Below, piece after piece: positions 12,676 to 20,804 of a DNA stretch of 20,960 bases. Source of the stretch: JBKJUK01 sp046590705 (GTDB lineage Bacteria; Acidobacteriota; Thermoanaerobaculia; Gp7-AA8); contig JBKJUK010000358.1 of NCBI GenBank assembly GCA_046590705.1, forward strand, positions 1 through 20,960. Direction: 5' to 3'. Position numbers and translations under genes: made by a program. The notes beneath the pieces were generated by a model. That model was not told the origin of the DNA and did no database searches. It saw only the letters and a list, made by a program, of their open reading frames with translations. Each line of letters begins with the position of its first letter. Position 1 is the first letter of the stretch.

Positions 12676-13704
12676 TTACTGGTCGATCGAGATTTTCCGC
12701 AGCAGATTGAAATCGGTCAGCATTTGTCCGGTCCCGAGGGCCACGCAGGCTAAAGGATCCTCGGCGAGCGTGACTGGCAGACCGGTTTCTTCACGCAGCC
12801 GCTTGTCGAGGTTCTTGAGCATCGAACCGCCACCGGCGATGATGATTCCCTTGTCCATGATGTCGGCCGACAGCTCGGGAGGTGTGCGCTCGAGCGCCAC
12901 GCGGACCGCCTCCACGATGGTTGCCACAGTCTCCGAAAGTGCCTCTCGGATTTCCTCGTCGGAAATGATGAGGGTCTTTGGAACACCCTCCACCAGGTCG
13001 CGACCTTTGATTTCCATCGTTGCTTCTTCATCGAGCGGGAAGGCCGAACCGATTTCCATCTTGATCTGCTCGGCGGTTCGCTCGCCGATGAGGAGGTTGT
13101 ACTTGCGCTTGATGTACTGAATGATCGCGTCGTCCATCTCGTTGCCAGCCACTCGGACTGATCGCGAGTAAACGATTCCTGCCAGCGAGATGACGGCAAC
13201 GTCCGTGGTTCCGCCGCCGATGTCGACAATCATGTTGCCGGTCGGATCGGTGATGGGCAGACCGGCGCCGATGGCAGCGGCCATGGCCTGCTCGATCAGA
13301 TAGACCTCTGTCGCGCCTGCACGAAGCGCGGAATCCTTGACGGCCCGCTTTTCTACCTGGGTGATCTCGGAAGGCACGGAGATGACGATTCTGGGTTTCA
13401 CGAGAAAGGAGCGTCCGTGCGCTTTCTTGATGAAGTAATCGAGCATCTTCTCGGTGACTTCGAAGTCGGCGATTACGCCGTCCTTCATTGGCCGGATCGC
13501 CACAATGTTGCCGGGCGTTCTTCCGAGCATCTCTTTCGCTTCCTTGCCGACCGCCTCCACTTTGTTGGTGACTTTGTTGACTGCGACGATCGAAGGCTCA
13601 CGCACGACGATGCCCTTGTTCTTCGCGTAGACCAGCGTATTCGCTGTTCCCAGATCGATCGCGAGATCGTTCGAGAACATGGACAACATTGATTTCACAG
13701 CCAT
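12676..13704 (-). CDS. mreB: Rod-shape-determining protein MreB (bacterial actin)
   Basis: MreB forms membrane-associated actin-like filaments that orient side-wall synthesis. The 342-aa protein has the actin-fold nucleotide motifs: phosphate 1 IDLGTANTLVY (16-26), phosphate 2 VDIGGGTTDVAVISL, and the adenosine motif IIIAGGGSMLKNLD. Also typical are REPSIVA, VAVGKEAKEMLGRTPG-like wording (here VEAVGKEAKEMLGRTPGN), RPMKDGVIADF and VLIEQ-type YLIEQAMAAAIGAGL. The short N-terminus MAVKSMLSMFSND could include a membrane-binding amphipathic stretch. AAAGGAAA lies about 9 nt before the ATG. It is first of the mreB-mreC-mreD-mrdA-rodA set. The 236-bp gap upstream holds an inverted repeat and no promoter I could recognise. 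Confidence 0.98.
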   Translation of the reverse strand: MAVKSMLSMFSNDLAIDLGTANTLVYAKNKGIVVREPSIVAVNKVTNKVEAVGKEAKEMLGRTPGNIVAIRPMKDGVIADFEVTEKMLDYFIKKAHGRSFLVKPRIVISVPSEITQVEKRAVKDSALRAGATEVYLIEQAMAAAIGAGLPITDPTGNMIVDIGGGTTDVAVISLAGIVYSRSVRVAGNEMDDAIIQYIKRKYNLLIGERTAEQIKMEIGSAFPLDEEATMEIKGRDLVEGVPKTLIISDEEIREALSETVATIVEAVRVALERTPPELSADIMDKGIIIAGGGSMLKNLDKRLREETGLPVTLAEDPLACVALGTGQMLTDFNLLRKISIDQ

Positions 13705-13810
13705 GAATGCTTTTCCTTTACCAGAGATACCGCGGCGCTAAGGCCGCAGGGTGCAAAACGCTTGCCGCGAGAGGGCCTGGGTGACGCAGCGTACCAGCTG
13801 AGTGTACTCG

Positions 13811-13914
13811 TTGAATTAGAACCGGCGTCGCACAGTCGCCGCGCGTCCGATGCGAGCCGTCGAGAGCGAAGCGGCGGATGGTCGGACGCCGCCGGGCGCT
13901 GAGTTCCAATTTAA
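13811..13914. repeat. Imperfect inverted repeat upstream of mreB
   Basis: TTGAATTAGAAC near 13811 and GCGTCCGA at 13843-13850 are mirrored by TCGGACGC at 13882-13889 and GTTCCAATTTAA ending at 13914. The outer ends match with two differences, the inner 8-mers match exactly, and the sequence between is less well paired. It is located between the FecR-domain gene stop and the mreB start, so it would be a terminator-like or leader structure on the minus strand. It resembles the other dispersed repeats in organisation. Confidence 0.65.
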
Positions 13915-13940
13915 GCAGAACACTCCAACCGAGAAGGGAA

Positions 13941-15383
13941 CTACTCCTCGACGTGCACGTTTTCCGACTTGATGTTCTGATTTCCCGCAGCATCCACGGC
14001 TTTCACCACCACCTTGTTCCAGCCGACCTTGTCGAAACTCACGAGTTTCTTGAACGCGCCGTCGGACTCCACATCCACTTCCTGTTCGTTGATGGTAAGT
14101 GACGCTCCCGATTCGACGCGGCCTTCGATCATGTAGAACTGACCGCCGATGTTGAAGGGGCGTTTGAGCTCGAGGGTTGGTGGAGTCTTGTCGATTGCAG
14201 TCTGCCCGCCGTCCTGCCCGATTCCGGCGACACGAAAGCGTCTGAACGGCGAGAACGGTCCGGTGCGACCGGACGAATCAATTGAGGCAACCCGCCAGTA
14301 GTATGTCCCTGTCGAGGTCACACTCGTACTGGCCGAGGGGTCCGTTCGCCTGGCGTTGATTTCGAGTCCAGCGAAAAGGCGCGACCGTGAAACCTGTAGT
14401 TGATACGCTGCTGCCAGTGGATGCTTCGCCCAGCTGAGGCTGACTTTCGAACTCTCCGCGGTCTGATAAAGCTGCTGGTCGGCCGGCGCGATCAGAGCCG
14501 GAGCAGGAACGAAGCGACTCACTGGAGAGATCGTTCCTTCACGACTTGCCTGAACCTGCTGTCCCGGTTCGAGGGCGATCGCGGCGCCGCCGGCAGCAGG
14601 CGAGACCGAGGCGCCTCCCTTGAGGTTGACGACCTGGGTGGATTTCTGGGTGCGGTCCACGCCAACCTGAGCGGTCGACTCAGAGTTGATCACGACCTGC
14701 GTGCCGGGAGTTCTTACCGTCGATTCGTCATCGGCCGTATTGATCTCGACCGTTCCGACCTGCATCTGCACGCTGTTCTGTTTCTTACTCGTTGCGGGAT
14801 TGACCGCTGCATAGATCTCGAGGAGCGCATCAGGTCCGATGGTGTACAGGGAACCGTTCGAAAAGATCAGTTCGGCGGAAGCGTTATTGCCAGTCTTGAC
14901 CCAGTCTCCATTCAGCAGCGGCGTTCGGACCTCGGCCTTTTTCCAGTCACTGCTGGAGGCCTTCTGAAACTGCACCTCTCCGTCTACGGTGATGAATTGC
15001 GCGTCCGACTCTTTAGTCCCGGGCTGCCTCGAGAGCGCAGTCTTGACGATGGTCTGAGACTCGACCGCTGCAGCCTCGGCTTCAACGAAACCCTTGGCAC
15101 TCAGGAATCGGCGGGCTTCATCGAGCTTCAGCTGCCCGCGGTCGAATTCAGATTTGAACGAACTGAAATCCTTCATCGACGCAAGTTCGTTGAGCGACTC
15201 CCGTGCGTCGCTGATGGCATTCTCCGCTCGTAGCCGAGGGTTCGTCTGCTGGCGGTTCCAGTAAAAGTACCCGCCGCCCAGCAAGGCTGCGAGCAGCACC
15301 AGAACCCCGATTTTCTTCAGTCGGTCGATCGAGATCAGATACCAATCGATGTCGGCACCTGACTGCTTGTTGGTTTTGGCCAT
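13941..15383 (-). CDS. Membrane-anchored FecR-domain protein with C-terminal Ig-like modules
   Basis: The function is unknown. The 480-aa protein begins with a short charged cytoplasmic part, one membrane segment (about 24-42, GVLVLLAALLGGGYFYW), then a helical, charged stretch (50-120). A FecR-like domain follows (about 130-280), recognisable by DGEVQFQ, LLNGDWVKTGNNASAELIFSNGS, LEI and the TVRTPGTQVVIN and LEPGQQV steps. Next is a fibronectin-III-like module (about 295-386, SLSWAKHPLAAAYQLQVS and YYWRVASIDSSG). Last comes an Ig-like module (about 400-480) with KTPPTLELKRPF and NKVVVKAVDAAGN. The layout suggests an extracytoplasmic structural or peptidoglycan-associated protein rather than a siderophore regulator. 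It precedes mreB on the same strand after 236 bp and is divergent from the foldase gene. Confidence 0.85.
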   Translation of the reverse strand: MAKTNKQSGADIDWYLISIDRLKKIGVLVLLAALLGGGYFYWNRQQTNPRLRAENAISDARESLNELASMKDFSSFKSEFDRGQLKLDEARRFLSAKGFVEAEAAAVESQTIVKTALSRQPGTKESDAQFITVDGEVQFQKASSSDWKKAEVRTPLLNGDWVKTGNNASAELIFSNGSLYTIGPDALLEIYAAVNPATSKKQNSVQMQVGTVEINTADDESTVRTPGTQVVINSESTAQVGVDRTQKSTQVVNLKGGASVSPAAGGAAIALEPGQQVQASREGTISPVSRFVPAPALIAPADQQLYQTAESSKVSLSWAKHPLAAAYQLQVSRSRLFAGLEINARRTDPSASTSVTSTGTYYWRVASIDSSGRTGPFSPFRRFRVAGIGQDGGQTAIDKTPPTLELKRPFNIGGQFYMIEGRVESGASLTINEQEVDVESDGAFKKLVSFDKVGWNKVVVKAVDAAGNQNIKSENVHVEE

Positions 15384-15423
15384 TTCGTATGGTCACTCGG
15401 GAGAGGTGAGCAGGGAACAAAGG

Positions 15424-15453
15424 TTTATAGCACAGCGATTTGGAGGGCGGCAA
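15424..15453 (-). promoter_or_regulatory. Putative promoter of the FecR-domain gene
   Basis: Reading the minus strand, TTGCCG (15453-15448), an 18-bp spacer and TATAAA (15429-15424) lie about 40 nt before the ATG at 15383. The boxes are close to the housekeeping consensus. Confidence 0.55.
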
Positions 15454-15471
15454 TACAGAGCTGCAGCCTGT

Positions 15472-15500
15472 TTGCGGTTCGATGGCGTATTCGTTACACT
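15472..15500 (+). promoter_or_regulatory. Putative promoter of the foldase-thioesterase operon
   Basis: TTGCGG (15472-15477), a 17-bp spacer and TACACT (15495-15500) point toward the foldase gene. Together with the minus-strand boxes at 15424-15453 this forms a back-to-back pair about 20 bp apart. The implied leader is about 200 nt. Confidence 0.45.
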
Positions 15501-15711
15501 GCCGCGGTTTTCGGGTACCCGTTCAAGCCCGGCGGTTATCGATTCCGTTCCTCTGGTCCCATCTGCGCTGAATAACGCACAGAACCGACCCGATGGACGG
15601 CGCGATGAACTCTCCGGCCTGCCTCTGCGGGCTGCCGTAACTCTTCATCAACAATAGAACGAGCGAGCGAACGATCTCTTCGTCACGCCATCTCCGGGGG
15701 TATCAGTACCG

Positions 15712-17667
15712 ATGTTAAAGTCCATGCGCAACAGTTTTCAGAGCCTGAAATGGATCCTGGTGTTCGTCATCGTGGTTTTCGTGGCCCTCACCTTCTTCGA
15801 CTGGGGTGGCGCGGGCGAGCAGGGGAACGTACAGGCGCAGGGTTTTGCTGCGAAGGTGAATGGCGAGACCATCTCCCTGCGTGACTACAATCGCGCGCTC
15901 TACAACGCGCAGCAGCAGTACGCGGAGATGTATCAGCAGGAGCTGACGCCCGAGATGATCCAGACCCTCGGGCTGCCCAAGCAGGTCATCGACGGACTGG
16001 TCGATCAGAAACTGATCCTTCAGCAGGCGGACAATCTCGAGCTCGCCGCAACTCCGGAAGAGATCCGGAAGAAGATCCTCACCTTTCCGGTCTTCAGCCC
16101 GAATGGGAAATTCGTTGGGGAAGAGCTTTACGTGCGGTATGTGACTTCGAGCCTGAACTACCCATCCGCAGCAGCGTTCGAGGAAGACGTCGCTCGAGAC
16201 CTCACCATTGCCAAGATGGAGAGCGCGATGATGAACTCCGTGGTCATCACTCCGCAGGGCGCCGAGCAGGAGTTCCGCCGACGCACAGAGAGCGCGAAGC
16301 TTCGCTACCTCCTGCTTCCCGCAGACAAAATGCTGCCGTCGGTGGCGATCACCCCGGCAGAGATCGATACCTATTACAAGCAGAATGGAGCGAAGTACTC
16401 GCACCCGGAACAGCGCAACGTGAAGTACCTGCTGGCCGATGTCGGACGAATCCGCTCGCAGATGAAAGTAGATGACGCCCAGGTCAGAGCGGAGTACGAC
16501 CGGACCAGGGAGTCTTATAAGAGTGGGGAAGCAGCACGTGCCTCACACATTCTCATCAAGACCGAAGCCTCCGCTACCCCTCAGGAAGTGGAAGCTGCAC
16601 GGGCCAGGGCCGCTGGTCTGGCCGCCAGAGCACGCGCCGGTGAGGACTTTGCCGCGCTTGCCAAGGCCAATTCGGCGGACCCTGGATCAGCAGTCAACGG
16701 TGGCGACCTGAACTTTTTCGAGCGCGGCCAGATGGTTGCCGAATTCGAACAGACCGCGTTCTCACAGCCAGTTGGATCGATCTCCGATCCGATCAAAACT
16801 CAGTACGGATTTCACGTCATCAAGGTCACCGGGAAACGTGGCGGCGGATACAAGACCTTCGAAGAAGTCCGTCCACAGATCACTACCAGTCTTCTCGACA
16901 CCCGTTCCAAAGCGCAGGCCCGCGAAGAACTCACAAGAGTGCAGGCTCGCATTCAGCAGAACAAACCGAAATCTGAAGCGGATCTCAAGCAGTACGAAGG
17001 TGGTGTGATCACCCTCAACGATTCACTCTGGTTCGGCAAAACCGAGGCCGTCGAAGGTTTCGGAAGGCTCCCGCAGCTGAACGAATGGGCCTACAGAGCA
17101 AAAGTCGGAGACGTCGGCGAGATCATCGAAACTGACCGGGGCATGTTGATTCCCTACCTGGTTGCGACCCGGCCTTCCGGAATTTCTCCAATGGCAGAGA
17201 TCAAAGCGCGAGTCGAGAACGACGCAAAGATGGCTCGCGCTCGCGAACTCGCGAAGCAGCAGCTCACAGTAGCGATGAAGGACTCATCGAATCTGGACGT
17301 GGCGGCGGCGAAGATCGGCGCAACGCCAGTCGAGGCCTCTGTCACTCGGGAAGGTTTCATCACCGGACTGTCAGGCAATGTGAAGCAATTGGTAGATGCC
17401 GCGATGGCGGCCAAAGCTGGTGCGGCAATTACGGCACCGGTGGTAGTCGATCAGGGTGCAGTTGTTTTCCAGGTCATCGAGAAGAAGCCGTTCGACCCCA
17501 AAGTATTCGGACAACAACGGCAGTTCATCGTGAACCAGTTGCGCCAGCGCCAGCTCGGAACGATTCGCGCGTCGCTTCTCGCACGCCTGAGGAAAGAAGC
17601 ATCCGTTGAAGTGAACAATGAGATTCTCGCGCCGGCGGCGACAACGCCCGCTCCAGCGAGAAGTTAG
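15712..17667 (+). CDS. ppiD: PpiD/SurA-type periplasmic peptidyl-prolyl isomerase, membrane anchored
   Basis: Proteins of this type are periplasmic foldases that help newly exported proteins at the Sec exit. The 651-aa protein has a basic N-terminus and one membrane segment (about 13-29, LKWILVFVIVVFVALTFFDW) with no cleavage site, so it is anchored, like PpiD (about 620 aa). A SurA-N-like chaperone domain follows (about 44-200; FAAKVNGETISLRDYNRAL). One parvulin rotamase domain lies at about 276-375, with ASHILIKTE, GEDFAALAKANSAD, GGDLNFFERGQMV and YGFHVIKVT. The C-terminal half (380-640) is helical and less conserved. The ATG at 15712 has only GGGGG about 11 nt upstream; ATG 15721 is an alternative. 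yciA follows after 5 nt. The protein could also be filed as generic SurA N-terminal domain protein. Confidence 0.88.
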   Translation: MLKSMRNSFQSLKWILVFVIVVFVALTFFDWGGAGEQGNVQAQGFAAKVNGETISLRDYNRALYNAQQQYAEMYQQELTPEMIQTLGLPKQVIDGLVDQKLILQQADNLELAATPEEIRKKILTFPVFSPNGKFVGEELYVRYVTSSLNYPSAAAFEEDVARDLTIAKMESAMMNSVVITPQGAEQEFRRRTESAKLRYLLLPADKMLPSVAITPAEIDTYYKQNGAKYSHPEQRNVKYLLADVGRIRSQMKVDDAQVRAEYDRTRESYKSGEAARASHILIKTEASATPQEVEAARARAAGLAARARAGEDFAALAKANSADPGSAVNGGDLNFFERGQMVAEFEQTAFSQPVGSISDPIKTQYGFHVIKVTGKRGGGYKTFEEVRPQITTSLLDTRSKAQAREELTRVQARIQQNKPKSEADLKQYEGGVITLNDSLWFGKTEAVEGFGRLPQLNEWAYRAKVGDVGEIIETDRGMLIPYLVATRPSGISPMAEIKARVENDAKMARARELAKQQLTVAMKDSSNLDVAAAKIGATPVEASVTREGFITGLSGNVKQLVDAAMAAKAGAAITAPVVVDQGAVVFQVIEKKPFDPKVFGQQRQFIVNQLRQRQLGTIRASLLARLRKEASVEVNNEILAPAATTPAPARS

Positions 17668-17672
17668 GCTTC

Positions 17673-18062
17673 ATGGACATACTTCCGAAGTGGGATGAGC
17701 CCGCGATCCGCGTGCTCATGATGCCGCGTGATACCAACGCCCATGGAACGATCTTCGGAGGAGTGATTCTTTCCTACATCGATCAGGCCGGGGCGATTGA
17801 AGCCCGTCGTCAGGGTCTGTCCATGATGGTCACGGTGTCGATGGACAAGATTCACTTTCACTCGCCGGTCTTTGTCGGTGACCTGGTGAGTTTCTGGACC
17901 GAGACTCTCAAAATCGGAACCACGTCGATCACTACGCGAGTCGTAGTGAAAGCGCGCGGGGCCAACAGCGAGACTCCAGTGCTGGTCACCGAAGCGCAGG
18001 TGGTGTACGTGAATGTCGATGACAATCGTAAACCGCTGGCGATTGAGCGAGGCAGTAAGTAG
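17673..18062 (+). CDS. yciA: Acyl-CoA thioesterase, hotdog fold, YciA-like
   Basis: YciA-type enzymes hydrolyse acyl-CoA thioesters in the cytoplasm. The 129-aa protein is one hotdog domain. It shows the family opening VLMMPRDTNAHGTIFGGVIL (14-33) followed by YIDQAGAIEARR, where Asp38 sits at the position of the catalytic acid on the hotdog helix. MDKIHFHSPVFVGDLVSFW (58-75) and the late VTEAQVVYVNVDD strand follow. Length is normal for YciA. It starts 5 nt after the foldase stop, so the two are cotranscribed, though no functional link is obvious. Its TAG stop at 18060-18062 lies at the edge of the heptamer array of the next repeat. Substrate chain length cannot be judged. Confidence 0.92.
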   Translation: MDILPKWDEPAIRVLMMPRDTNAHGTIFGGVILSYIDQAGAIEARRQGLSMMVTVSMDKIHFHSPVFVGDLVSFWTETLKIGTTSITTRVVVKARGANSETPVLVTEAQVVYVNVDDNRKPLAIERGSK

Positions 18063-18405
18063 TAGTCAGGAGCCAGTAACCAGTAGAAGGCAGAAAGGCT
18101 GGAGTACTCTTCTGATCGGCTCGAGTAACGTTTACTGGTGACGCTACGTCATTCCGATGAGCAAGAACTGCTGCTGCACGTTTATGCGGTAAAACTGGGA
18201 AGAGGAATCTCCGTTCCGCGCCGATGCGGTGCATGTCTACTTCAGCGTGGCGCGGACCGGAGATTCCTCTTCGCACTTCAGGCCGTTTGAACGCTGACGA
18301 TCACGCGGCTCATCGGAATGACGTCCCCGGGATGCGAGCGAGCCGCTTCATAGTGCCTTGCCAGCCTCTCTACTGGTTACTGGCTACTTACAACTACTAA
18401 CTACT
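18061..18405. repeat. Nested inverted-repeat element at the yciA/rarA convergent junction
   Basis: The 347-bp gap is almost entirely one symmetrical structure. The outer arms are 7-bp arrays of AGTAACC type; their best-matched part, AGCCAGTAACCAGTAGA (18071-18087), is exactly mirrored at 18369-18385. Inside them CGTCATTCCGATGAGC (18147-18162) is exactly mirrored at 18308-18323. Inside that, a 24-nt arm (18199-18222, starting GAAGAGGAATCTCCG) is mirrored at 18249-18272 with one mismatch, around a 26-nt centre. The arms reach to the stop codons of both genes. The inner parts recur at 20878-20960. No protein-coding gene is inside. Confidence 0.9.
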
Positions 18406-18409
18406 GTCT

Positions 18410-19789
18410 CTAAGGATGCAACCGATCCGTTTCACTCGGCGGAGTCTTTCCGGCCTGCTCCGCGCGCTGTTTCTCGCGGATCGCTCGAAAGTTGTCGACT
18501 CTCTGTTTGATCTCGCTCTCCCTGCCGCTTTCCTTCGGTTCGTAGTAACGGGTTCCGGCAAGCGAGTCGGGAAGGCACTCTATCGGCGTGGTCTGTTCGT
18601 CGTAGTTGTGAGCGTAGGTGTAGCCGGCGCCGTATCCGAGGTCCTTCATCATGCTGGTCGGCGCGTTGCGGATGTGGAGGGGGACCGGCGGATTCTGGCC
18701 TTCACGTACTTCGCGGCGCGCTTTCTCGTAGCCTGCGTAGAGTGCGTTCGATTTCGGAGCCTGCGCGAGATAGATTGCCAGTTCCGCCAGTACCACACCA
18801 CCTTCAGGCATCCCGATGAAATGGAGCGCGTCTCTGGCCGCGATCGCCAGCCGAAGCGCTTCCGGATCGGCCAGTCCGATATCTTCCGCTGCCGCGCGCA
18901 CGAGTCGCCTGGCGATGTACATCGGATCCTCGCCGCCTTCCAGCATCCTGACCAGCCAGTACATGGTGGCGTCGGTGTCGCCGTTGCGAATGGACTTATG
19001 AAGCGCCGACACGATTCCGTAGTGCTCGTCCCCGCCCTTGTCGTAAAGCAGTGAGCGTCTCTGAAGGATGGTTTTCACTTTCGTTGCGTCGATCGGACTC
19101 TCGGATTTTGAAGCTGTCTGCACAACCAGCTGCAGGCTGTTCAGTGCCTGGCGCGCATCTCCTGCGGACGTCGCAGCGACGAACAGTAACGCGTCCTCGG
19201 TGACTTCGATCTCGAATCGGCTGACAGCCTCGTTCGACACTGCGCGCTGAAGGATGGTGACGATGTGTTCCTGCTCGAGGCGGGGGATGACCACGATCTT
19301 GCTTCGGGAAAGGAGTGCGGAGTTGATTTCGAACGAGGGATTCTCTGTGGTCGCGCCGATGAGAGTGATGTCGCCTGCTTCGACATAGGGCAGAAATGCA
19401 TCCTGCTGGGCTTTGTTGAATCGATGAATCTCGTCGATGAAGATGATGGTGCGCGAGCCGTTGGCGTCATGCATCCGCCGGGCGTCTTCCATCATGGCCT
19501 TGATATCTTTGATGCCGGCCGAAGTTGCAGAGAGCGGAACGAAGCGGGCCTTGGTGCTGCGCGCGATGATGCGTGCGATGGTGGTTTTGCCTGAACCGGG
19601 AGGACCCCAGAGGATGAGTGACGGGATGCGGTCGTTCTCGATTGCGTTTCGCAGGAATCGGCCAGGTGAGAGAAGTTCTTCCAGACCGACGATCTCTTCC
19701 AGTTTCTCCGGACGCAGCAACTCCGGAAGAGGGACTTCTTTCTTCTGCTCGCCGCGCTTGGGCGCTGAATCAAAGAGGTTACCGGTCAT
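18410..19789 (-). CDS. rarA: Replication-associated recombination protein RarA (MgsA), AAA+ ATPase
   Basis: RarA (MgsA; WRNIP1/Mgs1 in eukaryotes) is a clamp-loader-like AAA+ ATPase that acts at stalled forks. The 459-aa protein has Walker A GPPGSGKT (62-69), Walker B IIFIDE (115-120) followed by HRFNKAQQDAFLPYVEAG, sensor 1 GATTENPSFE (145-154) and the ALLSRSK arginine-finger segment (159-164). The RarA C-terminal part contains GGEDPMYIARRLVRAAAEDIG and later LPDSLAGTRYYEP. The matches to the E. coli protein are extensive. It lies 30 nt after the stop of the PLP-enzyme gene, so the pair is probably cotranscribed. No clear ribosome-binding site is visible before the ATG at 19789. Confidence 0.97.
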   Translation of the reverse strand: MTGNLFDSAPKRGEQKKEVPLPELLRPEKLEEIVGLEELLSPGRFLRNAIENDRIPSLILWGPPGSGKTTIARIIARSTKARFVPLSATSAGIKDIKAMMEDARRMHDANGSRTIIFIDEIHRFNKAQQDAFLPYVEAGDITLIGATTENPSFEINSALLSRSKIVVIPRLEQEHIVTILQRAVSNEAVSRFEIEVTEDALLFVAATSAGDARQALNSLQLVVQTASKSESPIDATKVKTILQRRSLLYDKGGDEHYGIVSALHKSIRNGDTDATMYWLVRMLEGGEDPMYIARRLVRAAAEDIGLADPEALRLAIAARDALHFIGMPEGGVVLAELAIYLAQAPKSNALYAGYEKARREVREGQNPPVPLHIRNAPTSMMKDLGYGAGYTYAHNYDEQTTPIECLPDSLAGTRYYEPKESGRESEIKQRVDNFRAIREKQRAEQAGKTPPSETDRLHP

Positions 19790-19819
19790 TGCAGCAGACT
19801 ACCCAGGCCAGTGGGTTTC

Positions 19820-20803
19820 TCACGAAGGACCCAGAAGTGAGAAGTCGATGTTGCCTCCCGAGACCACCACGGCCGTTCGCCCTGGTTCCGGGATGAGCTG
19901 ACCGGCGACGGCGGCGATACCCAGTGCTCCGGTCGGCTCGATCAACAGTTTCGTCCGGTAGACGGCGAACCTGACCGTGCGTAGCAGGTCCTCATCTGAG
20001 ACCGTGACGATGTCCGTGACTCTCTCTCGGATGATCGCGAAATTCTCAACTCCTATGGCCGTGGTGCGAGCGCCATCAGCGATGGTCTTCGGTGGATCGA
20101 TCTTCACGATCGAACCGGAGCGGAAGGACTGCTGCGCGTCATTGCCGGCTTCGGGCTCTACTCCGAAGATCCGGATGGCTGGGTTGATCGAGGTCGCCGC
20201 GAGCGCGATCCCTGCGAGGAGTCCGCCGCCACCGACCGGAACCACGATGGTCTCGACTTCCGGCCACTCCTCTACGATCTCGAGGCCGACCGTGGCCGCG
20301 CCGGCAATGATATGCGGGTGATCGAATGGAGGAATGATCGTGTATCCGCGCTCCTCGGCGATCTGCCGGGCCACGTCGCCGCGGGTCGCCTCGGTTACCT
20401 GGGCCTGCACGACCTCGGCACCGTAGGCCCGGGTGGCGTCGACCTTCGACTGCACAGCCCCTTCCGGCATCACGATGACGGCCTTCATTCCGAGAAGTTT
20501 CGCCGCGAGAGCAACGCCTTGCGCATGATTGCCGGAAGAGAAAGCGACTACTCCGCTTTTTCGTTGCGTGTCGGAGAGCTGCAGGAGCGCATTCATCGCC
20601 CCGCGGATCTTGAACGCGCCGGCACGTTGCAGGTTCTCGCACTTCAGACGCAGTTCGATCCCGGTGCTGTCCACCAGCGAACGGTTGACCAGCAGGGGAG
20701 TGCGATGGATGTAAGGCTTCAGCCGCTCAGCGGCGGCACGGACGTCGGCAAGTGTGAGGGCGGAAGTTTGCACGGGCGACAGTATAGTTTCTGAGGAAGG
20801 CAT
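19820..20803 (-). CDS. tdcB: Threonine ammonia-lyase/serine-threonine dehydratase, short TdcB-like form
   Basis: These fold-type II PLP enzymes deaminate threonine to 2-oxobutanoate, and often serine to pyruvate; some relatives are serine racemases. From the ATG at 20803 the protein has 327 aa, the size of catabolic TdcB (329) and lacking the C-terminal ACT-like regulatory domain of biosynthetic IlvA (about 510). Key parts are KCENLQRAGAFKIRGA with the PLP lysine Lys65, the substrate loop SSGNHAQG (about 91-98), the glycine-rich phosphate loop VPVGGGGLLAGI and a late VVVSGGNID. The frame is open for 37 more codons upstream, but that part is translated heptamer repeat, so I start at 20803. AGGA abuts this ATG, which is too close for an ideal site, so the start is somewhat uncertain. 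Confidence 0.92.
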   Translation of the reverse strand: MPSSETILSPVQTSALTLADVRAAAERLKPYIHRTPLLVNRSLVDSTGIELRLKCENLQRAGAFKIRGAMNALLQLSDTQRKSGVVAFSSGNHAQGVALAAKLLGMKAVIVMPEGAVQSKVDATRAYGAEVVQAQVTEATRGDVARQIAEERGYTIIPPFDHPHIIAGAATVGLEIVEEWPEVETIVVPVGGGGLLAGIALAATSINPAIRIFGVEPEAGNDAQQSFRSGSIVKIDPPKTIADGARTTAIGVENFAIIRERVTDIVTVSDEDLLRTVRFAVYRTKLLIEPTGALGIAAVAGQLIPEPGRTAVVVSGGNIDFSLLGPS

Positions 20804-20804
20804 T

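Larger units (their letters stand above)
15384..15711. promoter_or_regulatory. Divergent intergenic region, FecR-type gene and foldase gene
   Basis: This 328-bp gap carries two outward promoters (described separately) and no repeat element. Beyond the promoters, about 200 nt separate the plus-strand -10 box from the foldase ATG. I see nothing identifiable in that long leader. Confidence 0.55.

Noticed and set aside
13941..15383. FecR iron-signalling regulator
   Set aside because: There is no neighbouring FecI sigma factor or TonB receptor, and the FN3 and Ig-like modules do not fit a sigma regulator.
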